Below are positions 1 to 7,499 of a DNA stretch of 34,980 nt, piece by piece (the stretch's first letter is position 1; every line of letters begins with the position of its first letter). The stretch is from positions 1-34,980 of the forward strand of contig JAIUNY010000027.1 of assembly GCA_020161505.1 (NCBI GenBank), written 5' to 3'. The notes under the pieces are model-generated. The model did no database searches. It was not told where the DNA came from and saw nothing but the letters and a program-made list of their open reading frames with translations. This stretch comes from Armatimonadota bacterium. Its GTDB lineage: Bacteria; Armatimonadota; Fimbriimonadia; Fimbriimonadales; Fimbriimonadaceae. A program made the translations under genes and the position numbers.

Positions 1-576
1 CCCACGGTCTGCCGATTCGACAAAGCTCCGATGCCACGCCGCACCAACTCTCCACATCGGAGGGCCTCGCTGATCCACCGCAGCGCGCTCCAGTACCAGC
101 AATCCCTGGGAAGCCAAATCGTAGCCCGCGAATTCCGATGCCGGCCCGATTTCACCTTCCCCGGAGACCAAATCTCCCCGATTGACCTCGAATCCCCGTG
201 GGAAGCGCACAGCAAATCGCTCACCTCTGATCGTCGCATACGCCTGCAGACCGGCCCCTCGGGACAAAGGCACACTGTGGACCACAAACGATCCTTCATA
301 GCGCTCAAATCGAGCCTCAGAGGCTTCTAGGGGCAATTCCCGAACGGGAGGCGGGCGCATCACCACGCCCGTCAGCAAGGAAACCAGCACGATACTCCCC
401 CAAAGCGCTTTTCGATCACCGAGCAGAGCCACGGCAAACGCCGAAACCCCAAAAACCAGAACCCAAGGGGCAAACGAAACCGCCATGCCGCTCGCCAAAG
501 CCACGGCAATCAGCACCATCGGCCGATGCCGAAACTCATCCAGCCAGCTTGGCCAATTCTCGGGACGATGCCCCAT
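1..576 (-). CDS. comEC: ComEC/Rec2-like competence protein, N-terminal part (cut by window edge)
   Basis: An open frame starts at ATG 576 and runs to the window edge with no stop, giving about 192 residues. A purine-rich ribosome site (GAGGGGA) lies just upstream. The protein opens with a short basic segment, then hydrophobic helices at about residues 20-36 and 42-72 (VLIAVALASGMAVSF; ALWGSIVLVSLLTGVV). A soluble beta-rich stretch follows (ERYEGSFVV, RFPRGFEVNRGDLVSGEGEI, ASQGLL). This is the layout of the DUF4131/OB-like N-terminus of ComEC, the inner-membrane channel that imports single-stranded DNA. The channel and metallo-beta-lactamase parts would lie outside the window. It follows the DUF721 gene by 12 bases, so it is probably co-transcribed with recF and DUF721. 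The identification rests on architecture and the N-terminal pattern only. Confidence 0.7.
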   Translation of the reverse strand, partial: MGHRPENWPSWLDEFRHRPMVLIAVALASGMAVSFAPWVLVFGVSAFAVALLGDRKALWGSIVLVSLLTGVVMRPPPVRELPLEASEARFERYEGSFVVHSVPLSRGAGLQAYATIRGERFAVRFPRGFEVNRGDLVSGEGEIGPASEFAGYDLASQGLLVLERAAVDQRGPPMWRVGAAWHRSFVESADRG

Positions 577-588
577 CGCTCCCCTCGG

Positions 589-894
589 TCACCGGATCTC
601 CTCTTTTCGACCCCGCTGAGTCACCCGAATCTGAGTGAACAGTCCATCGCGCTCGGCGAGTTCGTTCAAACGAAAAAGGATCTGATCTTGACGCATCCGA
701 ATTTCTTGACCCCACGCCGAGCCCTTCACGGTCACCCAGAGCGTGCCATCTTCGTAAAGATCCGGTTCGGACTGCGCCGCCAGGATCGGGCCGACCACTT
801 CAGGCCAATGCTTCATCACGCGCTGCGCGCTCACCGTTCGGAGCACTTGCGGGCTCTCGAACACGGAAGCAAGCATATCGGCGATCTTTCTCAT
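589..894 (-). CDS. DUF721 (DciA-like) protein
   Basis: A 101-residue protein beginning MRKIADML, with the DUF721 pattern: a short helix, then W-x-x-VVGP (KHWPEVVGPILAAQSEP), then a beta-rich KH-like part (LYEDGTLWVTVKGSAWGQEI) ending in a helix (RQDQILFRLNEL). In many bacteria DUF721/DciA proteins lie beside recF, and DciA is a loader or partner of the replicative helicase DnaB. Here the gene lies 18 bases after recF and 12 before comEC. Its length fits the short form of the family. A helicase-loading role is inferred from the family. The family match itself is well supported by motif and neighbourhood. Confidence 0.8.
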   Translation of the reverse strand: MRKIADMLASVFESPQVLRTVSAQRVMKHWPEVVGPILAAQSEPDLYEDGTLWVTVKGSAWGQEIRMRQDQILFRLNELAERDGLFTQIRVTQRGRKEEIR

Positions 895-912
895 GCAATC
901 CCTTCGGAGACC

Positions 913-1998
913 CTATTCTGCCTGAACCTGCCCCTGATTCACGCGGAATATTTTTGATCTTCCCACCAGTTCTCCCCCCGCCTGGCCCGCCTCGGTGCAA
1001 GTCACCACCACCTGACCGCCATGCGTGAGAGCGGTATGCACCAGCCTGGCTCGGCGGTGTTCATCCAAGTCGCTGAAGATGTCATCGAGCAACAGCAGTG
1101 GCGGAAACCCGATGATCTGCTTCGCAAGATCCAAAACCGCGATTTTGAGGCTAATCACGGAGGTTCTCTGCTGCCCCTGACTCCCAAATTGCCGCGCCAG
1201 ACGCCCTCCGACCATGATCTCCAAGTCATCCCGATGCGGGCCAACCGATGTCGATCCTCGAGCAATATCGCGTCCCCTCGTCTGAGCCAATGCCAGAGTC
1301 AAATCCGGCTCCTCGTCTTTACGCAGATAGACCAGCGAGAGCGCTTCCCCTGGTGCCATTTCGCCATGCGCCGCCGCAGCAAGCGGAGCAAGCATCTCGC
1401 ACCACTCCACCCGAAAACTCCGAATTTCATGCCCACTCTCCCCGAGTTGAGCCTCCCAAACCTCAAACTGCTCGTCCCCCACGTACCGATCCGAAGCCAA
1501 TTTGAGCAGTGCATTTCTCTGCTCCAAAGCTCGTTTATAGATCGCCAAGTGCCGGAAGTACGAGGGGTAGAGCTGCGAGAGCTCGCTGTCCATCATCAAC
1601 CGACGACCCGCTGGTTCGCCGGTCACGAGTTCCAAATCCCCGGCCCAAAACGAAACCGAAGGCAGCCGACCCAAAAGATCACTCGCCCGAGCCAATCCAA
1701 GGCCATTGAGCAACGCCCGCTTCTTTCGACCCCGAAAGAGCTCCATTCCCAAAGCGGTTCCAGTGGGTTGAATCTCTCCAAAAACGCTCGCGGCCTCTGT
1801 CCCTTCGCGGATCGCTTCGGTATCCCGAGACCCCCGCACCACCCGACCAAGCGACAGCAAGGTAATGGCTTCCAGCACACTGGTTTTGCCTTGAGCGTTC
1901 TGTCCCGCGAGGAGATTGAACTCCGGCGAGAGCTCGATCTCCGCAGCCTCGATGTTTCGGTAATCGTGCAGCCGAAGCCGCTCCAAGATCACTGCCAC
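913..1998 (-). CDS. recF: DNA replication and repair protein RecF
   Basis: A 361-residue SMC-like ATPase that helps load RecA at single-strand gaps. Visible motifs are Walker A GQNAQGKTS (residues 32-40; the usual second Gly is Ala), the ABC signature region STSVGPHRDDLEI, and Walker B LLLLDDIFSDLDEHRR. The N-terminal LRLHDYRNI is typical of RecF. Length matches the family (about 360-370). The start is GTG 1998, with a purine-rich GAGAGGGGGAAA upstream. The usual partners dnaA, dnaN and gyrB are absent here: recF is preceded by an RDD gene across a 285-base spacer and followed by DUF721 and comEC. The cluster therefore looks rearranged relative to the classical origin region. Confidence 0.95.
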   Translation of the reverse strand: MAVILERLRLHDYRNIEAAEIELSPEFNLLAGQNAQGKTSVLEAITLLSLGRVVRGSRDTEAIREGTEAASVFGEIQPTGTALGMELFRGRKKRALLNGLGLARASDLLGRLPSVSFWAGDLELVTGEPAGRRLMMDSELSQLYPSYFRHLAIYKRALEQRNALLKLASDRYVGDEQFEVWEAQLGESGHEIRSFRVEWCEMLAPLAAAAHGEMAPGEALSLVYLRKDEEPDLTLALAQTRGRDIARGSTSVGPHRDDLEIMVGGRLARQFGSQGQQRTSVISLKIAVLDLAKQIIGFPPLLLLDDIFSDLDEHRRARLVHTALTHGGQVVVTCTEAGQAGGELVGRSKIFRVNQGQVQAE

Positions 1999-2033
1999 GA
2001 AGCCACTTTCCCCCTCTCTCTCTTATAAAGAGT

Positions 2034-2050
2034 AAAGAGTAATACTCTTT
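2034..2050. promoter_or_regulatory. Perfect 8-1-8 palindrome upstream of recF
   Basis: AAAGAGTA and TACTCTTT are exact inverted copies separated by one base, 36 bases before the recF GTG start. A further AAAGAG copy precedes it and CTCTTA follows. The block is AT-rich in an otherwise GC-rich region, and TACAAT and TATAAG promoter-like hexamers sit around it on the minus strand. It could be a repressor operator or part of the recF 5' leader. No regulator can be named from the sequence. Confidence 0.4.
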
Positions 2051-2166
2051 CTCTTATTGTATTTATCCGTGGAATAACTTGGAGAGAGACAAGAAACCGC
2101 GCTGTAAACACCAACTTTACGGACGCAAACGCAATCAGATCAGAGAGGATCGACCTGTCACAGCCC

Positions 2167-2175
2167 CGTGGATAA
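2167..2175 (-). promoter_or_regulatory. DnaA-box-like 9-mer
   Basis: On the minus strand this reads TTATCCACG, one base from the consensus DnaA box TTATCCACA. A weaker relative, TTATCCGTG, lies at 2063-2071 on the plus strand. They sit in the spacer upstream of recF. No cluster of good boxes is present and dnaA is not in the window, so a chance match or a single regulatory DnaA site is as likely as an origin element. Confidence 0.25.
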
Positions 2176-2200
2176 CCAGGGGGGAAACAAGGGGGGTTCT

Positions 2201-2264
2201 CCCCACCCAGATCTTCCCCCCATTTCTCCCCACGAAATCCCCCGATTTCCCCTGCGGTTTCCCC
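2201..2264 (-). other. G-tract array with canonical G-quadruplex motif upstream of recF
   Basis: Read on the minus strand (the recF sense strand), G runs fall at 2264-2261, 2252-2249, 2243-2239, 2231-2228, 2221-2216, 2208-2206 and 2204-2201. The loops between the four central runs are 5, 7 and 6 bases, so 2252-2216 alone satisfies G4+ with loops of seven or fewer. Two 6-G runs also occur on the plus strand at 2179-2184 and 2191-2196, the second able to pair with the C run at 2201-2204. This takes up most of the 285-base gene-free spacer 1999-2283, together with the palindrome and the DnaA-like site. Any function is inferred. Confidence 0.6.
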
Positions 2265-2283
2265 GAGGCGATTTCGGGCGAAA

Positions 2284-3036
2284 TCAGACAAGCTTTTTCA
2301 GCCGCCCGTACTTCATCACGACGGCCTCCATGATGTAAATCGGGTGAACCCCCGAGACGTTCTCGATCTTGTGCTCTTTCCGGAACGGCTCCCAGATGTC
2401 CTGCATGGATCGAACTTGCTCCTCGGGCGGAAGATACGGCCAACGGTCGCACAGGCGTTTGATCGCGAAGTACTCGGCAAGCGTCATCCGATCCAGCTCG
2501 GGGACGACTGATTCCAGCTGATGAACGCCCGCGCGGTGCGGTGCAGGAGTAAATCCTCGCTGCGTCTCACCGACCCGGCACACCACGGTATTGGCGAAGA
2601 GATCCCCCAGTCGTTGGGATCGCTCGTTCAGAAACATCGTGATGAAGCCGGCCAAGTAAGGGGGAGGCAGAAGATCTCCGACCCGGATCACGTTGCGGAT
2701 AATTGCCCCCCTCCACGTGATGGGGGTGCCATCTGCATGCATCACCCGGATCCCCATCGCCCGCTTGCCGGGGGTCTGCCCACTTGCCGCTCCTTCAAAC
2801 GCAATGAAGTACACAAAGAAGCTGAAGGCCCCGATCAGCCCACTCAATAAGCTAGAGAGCCCCGCAGAGACCACGCCAAGAAACGAGGTGCCGATCAGGA
2901 GGGCGATGGTCGCGAAAGCGAGGAGCAACAGGTCGATGATCTGGGCCAGGGCGCGCGGCCCGATTCCGGCAAGATCATAGCGGATCACCACCTTCTCCGG
3001 CGTCAGCACCAGGTAGCGATCATTCACGAGTATCAT
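2284..3036 (-). CDS. RDD family membrane protein
   Basis: About 250 residues from ATG 3036 (an in-frame GTG at 3048 would add MPGT). The ATG is preferred because CAGGT lies just ahead of it. After an N-terminal strand segment (LVLTPEKVVIRYDLAG) comes the RDD signature: Arg in GPRALAQIIDLL on helix 1, then hydrophobic helices (LLLLAFATIALLIG, GAFSFFVYFIAFEG), GQTPGKRAMGIRV between helices, and a third helix near LLPPPYLAGFITMFL. It then has RSQRLGDLFANTVV, a typical RDD ending, and about 80 extra soluble residues. RDD proteins have an unknown or transport-related role. Proteins of this type often adjoin DUF58/MoxR genes, and here DUF58 is divergent with only 20 bases between starts. Confidence 0.85.
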   Translation of the reverse strand: MILVNDRYLVLTPEKVVIRYDLAGIGPRALAQIIDLLLLAFATIALLIGTSFLGVVSAGLSSLLSGLIGAFSFFVYFIAFEGAASGQTPGKRAMGIRVMHADGTPITWRGAIIRNVIRVGDLLPPPYLAGFITMFLNERSQRLGDLFANTVVCRVGETQRGFTPAPHRAGVHQLESVVPELDRMTLAEYFAIKRLCDRWPYLPPEEQVRSMQDIWEPFRKEHKIENVSGVHPIYIMEAVVMKYGRLKKLV

Positions 3037-3056
3037 CGTACCTGGCACGCCGCGTC

Positions 3057-4367
3057 ATGATCATCCCGACAAAACGCCTGTGGGCCCTGGTGGCCTTGGG
3101 GATTCCCATCGCCCTCGCCGGGCTCGTTGTGCCGGGCCTTGAGCAGTTGATCTTGCCCTACAACCTACTCCTGATTCTTGTGTGGTGGCTCACCGGAACG
3201 GTGGCTCTCAAGCGACATCCCTTCGTCGTCAGCCGATTCACCGATCCCGTGCTGAGCGTTCGAGCCAACAACACGGTCCGCGTGCTGGTGGAGAATTCCT
3301 CGGGTCAATCTCAAAAGGTGCGCATCCGAGACGAGGCCCCGGCGAACTGTCTGGTCGAAGGCAACGAGCAACAACTCACCTTGCCGGGATACAAAACATC
3401 CGAATTCACTTACACCGTTGTGCCGCAATCACGCGGGCGATGGGATTTCCGGGGCACATTCATCAGGTACGCGGCTCCCTTTGGCCTTGCCGAAGTCCAG
3501 GTCGCACTCGGAAACCAGGAGACCGCGCGAGTCTTCCCGAATGTTAAGGCCGTTCAGGAGTTTGAGCTTCTCAAGCAGAGCGGTCACCTCTCATTGCTGG
3601 GCATGAGGCAATCGCGGATCAAGGGCCTCGGCATGGAATTCGAGTCGCTGCGCGAATACAACGACGACGATTACCGCACGATCGACTGGAAGGCCTCAGC
3701 CCGTCGCGGCAAGCTCGTGGTGCGCAACTACGAGCAAGAAACCAATCAAGCGGTGATGATCTGCGTGGACACCGGTCGCCACATGCTCAGCGAAGTTGAC
3801 GGCGTCCGCAAGCTCGATCTGTGTCTCGATGCCGCCCTCTTGCTGATGCACGCCGCCGAGCGCGCCAACGACCAAACCGGACTTCTGCTCTTCAACGACG
3901 AAGTCCAGCGCTACATCGCCCCGAAGCGCGGCAAAGCTCAAATCGGCGCAATTCTCGATGCGGTCTACGACACCCAGGCCGAGCCCGTGCAATCGAACTA
4001 TCTCGGAGCTTTTGGCTACCTGGCTTCTCGCTGGAAGCGGCGCTCGCTTGTGATCGTTTTCACCGACGCCGAGAACGAGGATCAGGCCAAGGAACTCAGC
4101 GCCGCTCTGGGGCTGGTGCGCTCGCGTCACCTGATCTATGTTGTCCGGGTCAGCGACCCCCGCTGGAAGCTCTCGCTTGTGGAGCCGGTGGACAATGAGC
4201 GCGTCCTCTTCGACCAAGCGGCCGCGCTCTGGTACCGCGCTGACCGTCAGAAGGCCGAGGCAACTCTCCGCACCCTCGGTTACCAAAGCATCGAAGCCGA
4301 ACCCCAAGACCTCGCGACCGCCCTCGTGCAGGCGTATCTCCGGGTGAAGCAACTGAGCCTGATCTAA
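3057..4367 (+). CDS. DUF58 domain-containing membrane protein
   Basis: A 436-residue protein with two N-terminal helices (LWALVALGIPIALAGLVV; LLLILVWWLTG). An Ig-like beta region follows (about 60-160), then the DUF58 signature GMEFESLREYNDDDYRTIDW around residues 195-215 and a vWA-like fold (AVMICVDTGRHM, LVIVFTDAEN). DUF58 proteins usually pair with a MoxR AAA ATPase and are thought to act in envelope-complex assembly or chaperone-type tasks. No MoxR gene is in this window. No clear Shine-Dalgarno precedes the ATG. The gene is divergent from RDD with a very short spacer, so the promoter must overlap the RDD start or be leaderless. Confidence 0.9.
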   Translation: MIIPTKRLWALVALGIPIALAGLVVPGLEQLILPYNLLLILVWWLTGTVALKRHPFVVSRFTDPVLSVRANNTVRVLVENSSGQSQKVRIRDEAPANCLVEGNEQQLTLPGYKTSEFTYTVVPQSRGRWDFRGTFIRYAAPFGLAEVQVALGNQETARVFPNVKAVQEFELLKQSGHLSLLGMRQSRIKGLGMEFESLREYNDDDYRTIDWKASARRGKLVVRNYEQETNQAVMICVDTGRHMLSEVDGVRKLDLCLDAALLLMHAAERANDQTGLLLFNDEVQRYIAPKRGKAQIGAILDAVYDTQAEPVQSNYLGAFGYLASRWKRRSLVIVFTDAENEDQAKELSAALGLVRSRHLIYVVRVSDPRWKLSLVEPVDNERVLFDQAAALWYRADRQKAEATLRTLGYQSIEAEPQDLATALVQAYLRVKQLSLI

Positions 4368-4384
4368 GGATCTCCAGGAATCTC

Positions 4385-4450
4385 CAATCGACCTCCTCCA
4401 CCAAATCTCCGGATTTGGGGGAGGAGGCCCCAAGGGGGCAGGAGGGGGAT
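4385..4450. repeat. Dispersed palindromic repeat, module M1 (diverged copy)
   Basis: The arms 4392-4407 and 4412-4427 form a 16-base inverted repeat with one mismatch around a short loop (CCAAATC / GATTTGG at the tip). A tail follows (CCCCAAGGGGGCAGGAGGGG) that matches the GGCCAAGGGCCGGGAGGGG tail of the copy at 13.2 kb. It begins shortly after the DUF58 stop codon and may double as a weak transcription end, but it has no T-run. The gap 4368-4728 holds no credible gene, only repeats and a terminator. Confidence 0.75.
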
Positions 4451-4534
4451 CCGTACTCGATTGGGCCGTAGCCCAGTCGAGCTTGCTCACCACGTGTTTG
4501 CAACCGAGCCGCGCTCTTCAAAGCAAGCGGGAAG

Positions 4535-4672
4535 CCCGCCCCACCTGGCCTTCGGCCACCCTCCCCCAAACGAAGTTTGGAGAGGGCGAGTCCAGGAATC
4601 GTCCCCGGATTCGGACGTAAGTGATCTCAAACAGCCCTGTCGCTGGTGCCCCGATCTCTTGAGAGTCGGAAA
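4535..4672. repeat. Dispersed palindromic repeat, M1 plus linker plus M2
   Basis: M1 reads CTGGCCTTCGGCCACCCT followed by CCCCAAACGAAGTTTGG. A linker resembling the one at 24.1 kb follows (GTGATCTCAAACAG), and then M2 in reverse (GCCCCGATCTCTTGAGAGTC). The same order and spacing recur at 24073-24200 and 27685-27812, so the composite is one mobile or amplified unit and not three coincidences. It lies in the gap between the convergent DUF58 and mdh genes. Confidence 0.8.
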
Positions 4673-4677
4673 GATAC

Positions 4678-4715
4678 AAAAAAGCCCCCTGGCGAACAAG
4701 ATCACCAGGGGGCTT
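4678..4715 (-). terminator. Rho-independent terminator of mdh
   Basis: On the minus strand an 11-base stem (AAGCCCCCTGG at 4715-4705 with its complement at 4692-4682) closes a 12-base loop. The following bases continue as a run of T (six in all with the end of the stem). It lies 13 bases past the mdh stop codon, in the right orientation. Confidence 0.9.
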
Positions 4716-4728
4716 GGGAGCCGAAGAA

Positions 4729-5655
4729 TCAGCCCTGAACTTGCGCCAGGGTGGCCTTGAGGGCCTCGGCGCTCTTGTGGAGCAGTTCGCGCTCGGAATC
4801 ACTCACCGCCGGCTCGTAGATGTCCACGACGCCGTGTCGGCCCACCACCGTCGGGAGCGACAGAGAGATATCGGAGATTCCGAGTTTCCCGCTTTGCGCT
4901 GCCGAGACCGGCAGAACCTTGCCGTTGTCCAGAGCCATCGCCTCGACCACTTCCTTGATCGAAACGCCGACGGCGCGGCCTGCGCCGCCCTTTTGAGCAA
5001 TCACCGTGGCACCGGACTTCTTCGTGGCTTCAAAGATCTCCGCGCCCTTTTCATCCGTGTAGCCCGGGATTGATCGCAGGCTGACGCCGTTGATCGCCGC
5101 GCTCGACCAGATCGGCACCATCGAGTCGCCATGCTCGCCCAGGATGAGAGCCTTGACATCAAAAGCACCAACGCTAAAGTGATCCGCCAGCAGGCTGCGG
5201 AAGCGAGCGGTATCGAGAACCGTGCCGAGACCCAGCACTTGGCTCGCCGGAACAATGCCCGATTGCACGGTGAGGTGGGTGAGAATGTCGACCGGGTTGC
5301 TGACCACAAGAATCGTCGCGCCGTCGTTCAGCTTGACCTTCTTCAGTTCATCCAGAATGCCATTGAATAGACCGACGTTGCGGTTGATGAGATCAAGTCG
5401 GCTTTCATCCGGCTTGCGGCGCAGACCTGCGGTGATAACCACACAGTCGCTGCCTGCGACCACGCCGTAGTCGCCGCTCGTGAACGTTTGGTTGTTCAGG
5501 AGACTCGCGCCGTGGCGCAGATCAAGAGCCTCGCCGGCGGCGAGATCTTGGTTCACGTCGTTGAGAGCGATTTCCTTAACGATGCCGCCGAGTTGCAATG
5601 CGAATGCGGCATCGGAGCCCACGCGTCCGCCGCCACCAATAATGCTGACCTTCAT
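4729..5655 (-). CDS. mdh: Malate dehydrogenase (LDH-like family)
   Basis: A 308-residue NAD-dependent 2-hydroxyacid dehydrogenase. The Rossmann loop is GGGGRVGSD (7-15), and Asp33 after strand 2 indicates NAD. The substrate loop is ITAGLRRKPDESRLDL. Its Arg80 takes the place of Gln102 of lactate dehydrogenases, which points to oxaloacetate/malate. Arg86, Asp148, Arg151 and catalytic His175 (LGEHGDSMVPIW) fill the other key positions. The start is ATG 5655 (MKVSIIGGGG), with TTAGGA ahead of it. A longer in-frame reading to 5946 overlaps the pilin-like gene and is not supported. It acts in the TCA cycle. It has its own terminator and lies 95 bases after the pilin-like gene, so it may be transcribed alone. 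Confidence 0.93.
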   Translation of the reverse strand: MKVSIIGGGGRVGSDAAFALQLGGIVKEIALNDVNQDLAAGEALDLRHGASLLNNQTFTSGDYGVVAGSDCVVITAGLRRKPDESRLDLINRNVGLFNGILDELKKVKLNDGATILVVSNPVDILTHLTVQSGIVPASQVLGLGTVLDTARFRSLLADHFSVGAFDVKALILGEHGDSMVPIWSSAAINGVSLRSIPGYTDEKGAEIFEATKKSGATVIAQKGGAGRAVGVSIKEVVEAMALDNGKVLPVSAAQSGKLGISDISLSLPTVVGRHGVVDIYEPAVSDSERELLHKSAEALKATLAQVQG

Positions 5656-5750
5656 GATCGTCCTAACCCTGCCACGGGGCAGGAGTGATGACCTCATTAT
5701 GGGCGTGAAAATCGCCGCGTCCCTGGGAATGAATCGGGCTTCTGACCCGC

Positions 5751-6611
5751 TTACTGCGTGTCCCACAGGTAGTCCTGCGGATTCAGGATCAGGCCTTGCC
5801 AGTCGGATTGCACCTGACAGCCATGGGTCAGGCGTGCAATCGGGACTCGGGCCATCCGGCCATCCGCATAGACCGTCGTAACATTGGTTTCGAACCACGG
5901 GTAGAGCCCTCCGCCAGGAAGGCCATTGGCTGAGCCACTCCCCCACTCGCGCCCACCGGTGAAGAACTGCTCGTTCGGGGTGCCCTCAAATCCGAATGAG
6001 TCGCGAGGCTTGTTCTCCGCTGCCGCATATCGGCAAGGAGGGACGATCAGGTAGTTCCCGCCTCCCGTCGGCTTCCCGTTCTTGATTTCCCACGCAGAAT
6101 CAGCGAGCATCAGGGTGTCGCTGGGAACGGAAATTTGGCCTCCTTGGCGAGGGAAATTTGTCCAGCCTTTGCCCTGATCGACCACGGGAGAGAGGTAGGT
6201 GAAGTTGTAGCCCAAGTTGCTCCGCTGCGAAGCCTGGTAGTACCGAGTAACGGAATCTCCGCCGGTCAAATCGGGATCGAAGGAGACCGCTGGTCTTTCT
6301 CGCGTCATATCAACGGGACAGAGGAAGAGGTTGAATTCTTCAACGTACGGCAGAACTCCCTGAACCCAGGTGCGATCTGTCTGCGGGCTGGCATCGTGGG
6401 CAAACGACTGCCGCGCCAGCATGTAGGTGTCGTCGTAATCCGCTTGGTAGAGGTTGATTCCGACCCCGACTTGCCGAGCTGACTCCGCCCATGCAACGTG
6501 GTGGGCTTCTCGCTTGGCCGAGGCCAGGGTTGGCACGAGCAAAGCCGCCAAGATTGCCACGATGGCAACCACGACGATCATTTCCACGAGCGTGAACCCG
6601 GATTTCGTCAA
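5751..6611 (-). CDS. Prepilin-type N-terminal cleavage/methylation-motif protein (pseudopilin-like)
   Basis: About 286 residues. The N-terminus MTKSG-FTLVEM is a type IV prepilin leader, cut after Gly5, with Glu at position 5 of the mature chain. A hydrophobic helix follows (IVVVAIVAILAALLVPTL). The soluble remainder has patterns common in the many secreted prepilin-motif proteins of Armatimonadota and Planctomycetes (INLYQADYDDTYMLA, FLCPVDMTRE, LGYNFTYL, FTGGREWGSG). The start chosen is TTG 6611. An in-frame ATG at 6668 would add 19 residues, but it lies at the expected transcription start of a TATAAT promoter (6671-6676), so it cannot be well translated. Role: a pseudopilin or surface-exposed secreted protein. 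The partner assembly genes are not in the window. Confidence 0.85.
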   Translation of the reverse strand: MTKSGFTLVEMIVVVAIVAILAALLVPTLASAKREAHHVAWAESARQVGVGINLYQADYDDTYMLARQSFAHDASPQTDRTWVQGVLPYVEEFNLFLCPVDMTRERPAVSFDPDLTGGDSVTRYYQASQRSNLGYNFTYLSPVVDQGKGWTNFPRQGGQISVPSDTLMLADSAWEIKNGKPTGGGNYLIVPPCRYAAAENKPRDSFGFEGTPNEQFFTGGREWGSGSANGLPGGGLYPWFETNVTTVYADGRMARVPIARLTHGCQVQSDWQGLILNPQDYLWDTQ

Positions 6612-6670
6612 ATTGGTCGGCCTGCCTCCACAGGATTTGGTGAAGCCTGACCGCTCAGACTTCACCATTG

Positions 6671-6679
6671 ATTATATCA
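6671..6679 (-). promoter_or_regulatory. Extended -10 promoter of the pilin-like gene
   Basis: The minus strand reads TGATATAAT, a perfect extended -10 element (TGn plus TATAAT). No good -35 hexamer lies 16-18 bases further upstream, as is common for extended -10 promoters. The predicted transcription start, near 6664, falls inside the longer open frame and supports the TTG start at 6611, leaving a leader of about 50 bases. Confidence 0.65.
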
Positions 6680-6728
6680 CGCCCCGGGAATCCGTGCGTT
6701 TCATAAATTGCAGGAGCAAAAATTCCTG

Positions 6729-7499
6729 TTAGCCGATCACGTCGGGCAAAGAACCCGCTCCGGCTTGGAACGCGAGAAATTCTCCCAGATACTCAAACCC
6801 AAGTGACTCGTACCAGCCTCGCAGGCTGCCGTGGCATTGAAGCACCAGAGGTTTGCCACGGCTGGCCGCCATCGACATCGCCGCCCGCACCATCTGCCCG
6901 CCGTAGCCGAGTTTGCGCTTGTTTCTGGCCACGCACAGATTGTAAAGCCCCACCGATCGCTCCGATTCCGCCAGCATCATGGAGGCAAGCGGTCGCGTGT
7001 GAAGCTCGAAGTTCAGCAAATGATGCGCCGACGAAGCCGTGGCATGAGCCACGAGAGCCTTTGCCTTGGCCGGAGCCGACGGGAAGAACTGCTCCGCCAT
7101 GAATTTCGCCGCCACCAGTCGCGAATGAGTCGTCTCACACGGAACCAGTCCGCGCCAAGGCTGCCCCGATTGCCCGGTAGAGAGCTGGCTCAACGATTGC
7201 CTCACCGTGTACCCCTCCGCGATCAGAGCATCGACCAAGCCTTCCGGTGCCCAATCATCCGCCACGTAAATCCAAAGTCCAAAGGGGTGCTTCGCATCCT
7301 CGCGCAAATCGCGCAGAGTCTCCGATACCGAGGCGGATCCATCGAACGCCGCGGCAAAATTGCCAAAACTCAGCCGGTGCGGCGATCTTGCCAGCAGATA
7401 CCCGCTCCTCTGGGAGATCGTTGTTCCGGGAAGTTGTCGAGCCAGCGAAAAGTAGGTGCTCTCCACGTTGTCGAGCGCCGCGAGAACCGCCTCGCTCAA
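6729..7499 (-). CDS. GNAT-family N-acetyltransferase
   Basis: About 256 residues. The C-terminal half has the GNAT core: a beta strand with LYNLCVARNKRKLGYGGQMVRAAM (the acetyl-CoA pyrophosphate loop is R-K-L-G-Y-G-G), then GKPLVLQCHGSLRGWYESLGF, the usual last helix and strand. The N-terminal half resembles a second, decayed acyltransferase-like lobe (HPFGLWIYVADDWAPEGLVDALIAEGY). The start chosen is TTG 7499, whose TTGA overlaps the stop of the upstream hydrolase gene, with GGAG 9 bases ahead. GTG 7514 is an alternative. The 4-base overlap implies translational coupling with the hydrolase. The substrate is unknown. Confidence 0.75.
   Translation of the reverse strand: MSEAVLAALDNVESTYFSLARQLPGTTISQRSGYLLARSPHRLSFGNFAAAFDGSASVSETLRDLREDAKHPFGLWIYVADDWAPEGLVDALIAEGYTVRQSLSQLSTGQSGQPWRGLVPCETTHSRLVAAKFMAEQFFPSAPAKAKALVAHATASSAHHLLNFELHTRPLASMMLAESERSVGLYNLCVARNKRKLGYGGQMVRAAMSMAASRGKPLVLQCHGSLRGWYESLGFEYLGEFLAFQAGAGSLPDVIG

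Noticed and set aside
1021-2028. 335-codon plus-strand open frame opposite recF
   Set aside because: recF is certain from Walker and signature motifs; the antisense product is Pro/Arg/Ser-rich without domains.
1999-2283. Replication origin upstream of recF
   Set aside because: Only one near-match DnaA box, no dnaA and no AT-rich unwinding array; kept only as a low-confidence site.
5668-5683. Small CCTGCC/GGCAGG hairpin upstream of mdh
   Set aside because: A 6-bp stem with no T-run or conserved context is expected by chance in this composition.
5656-5946. N-terminal extension of malate dehydrogenase
   Set aside because: The extension overlaps the pilin-like gene in a different frame, while MKVSIIGGGG is a standard family start with its own ribosome site.
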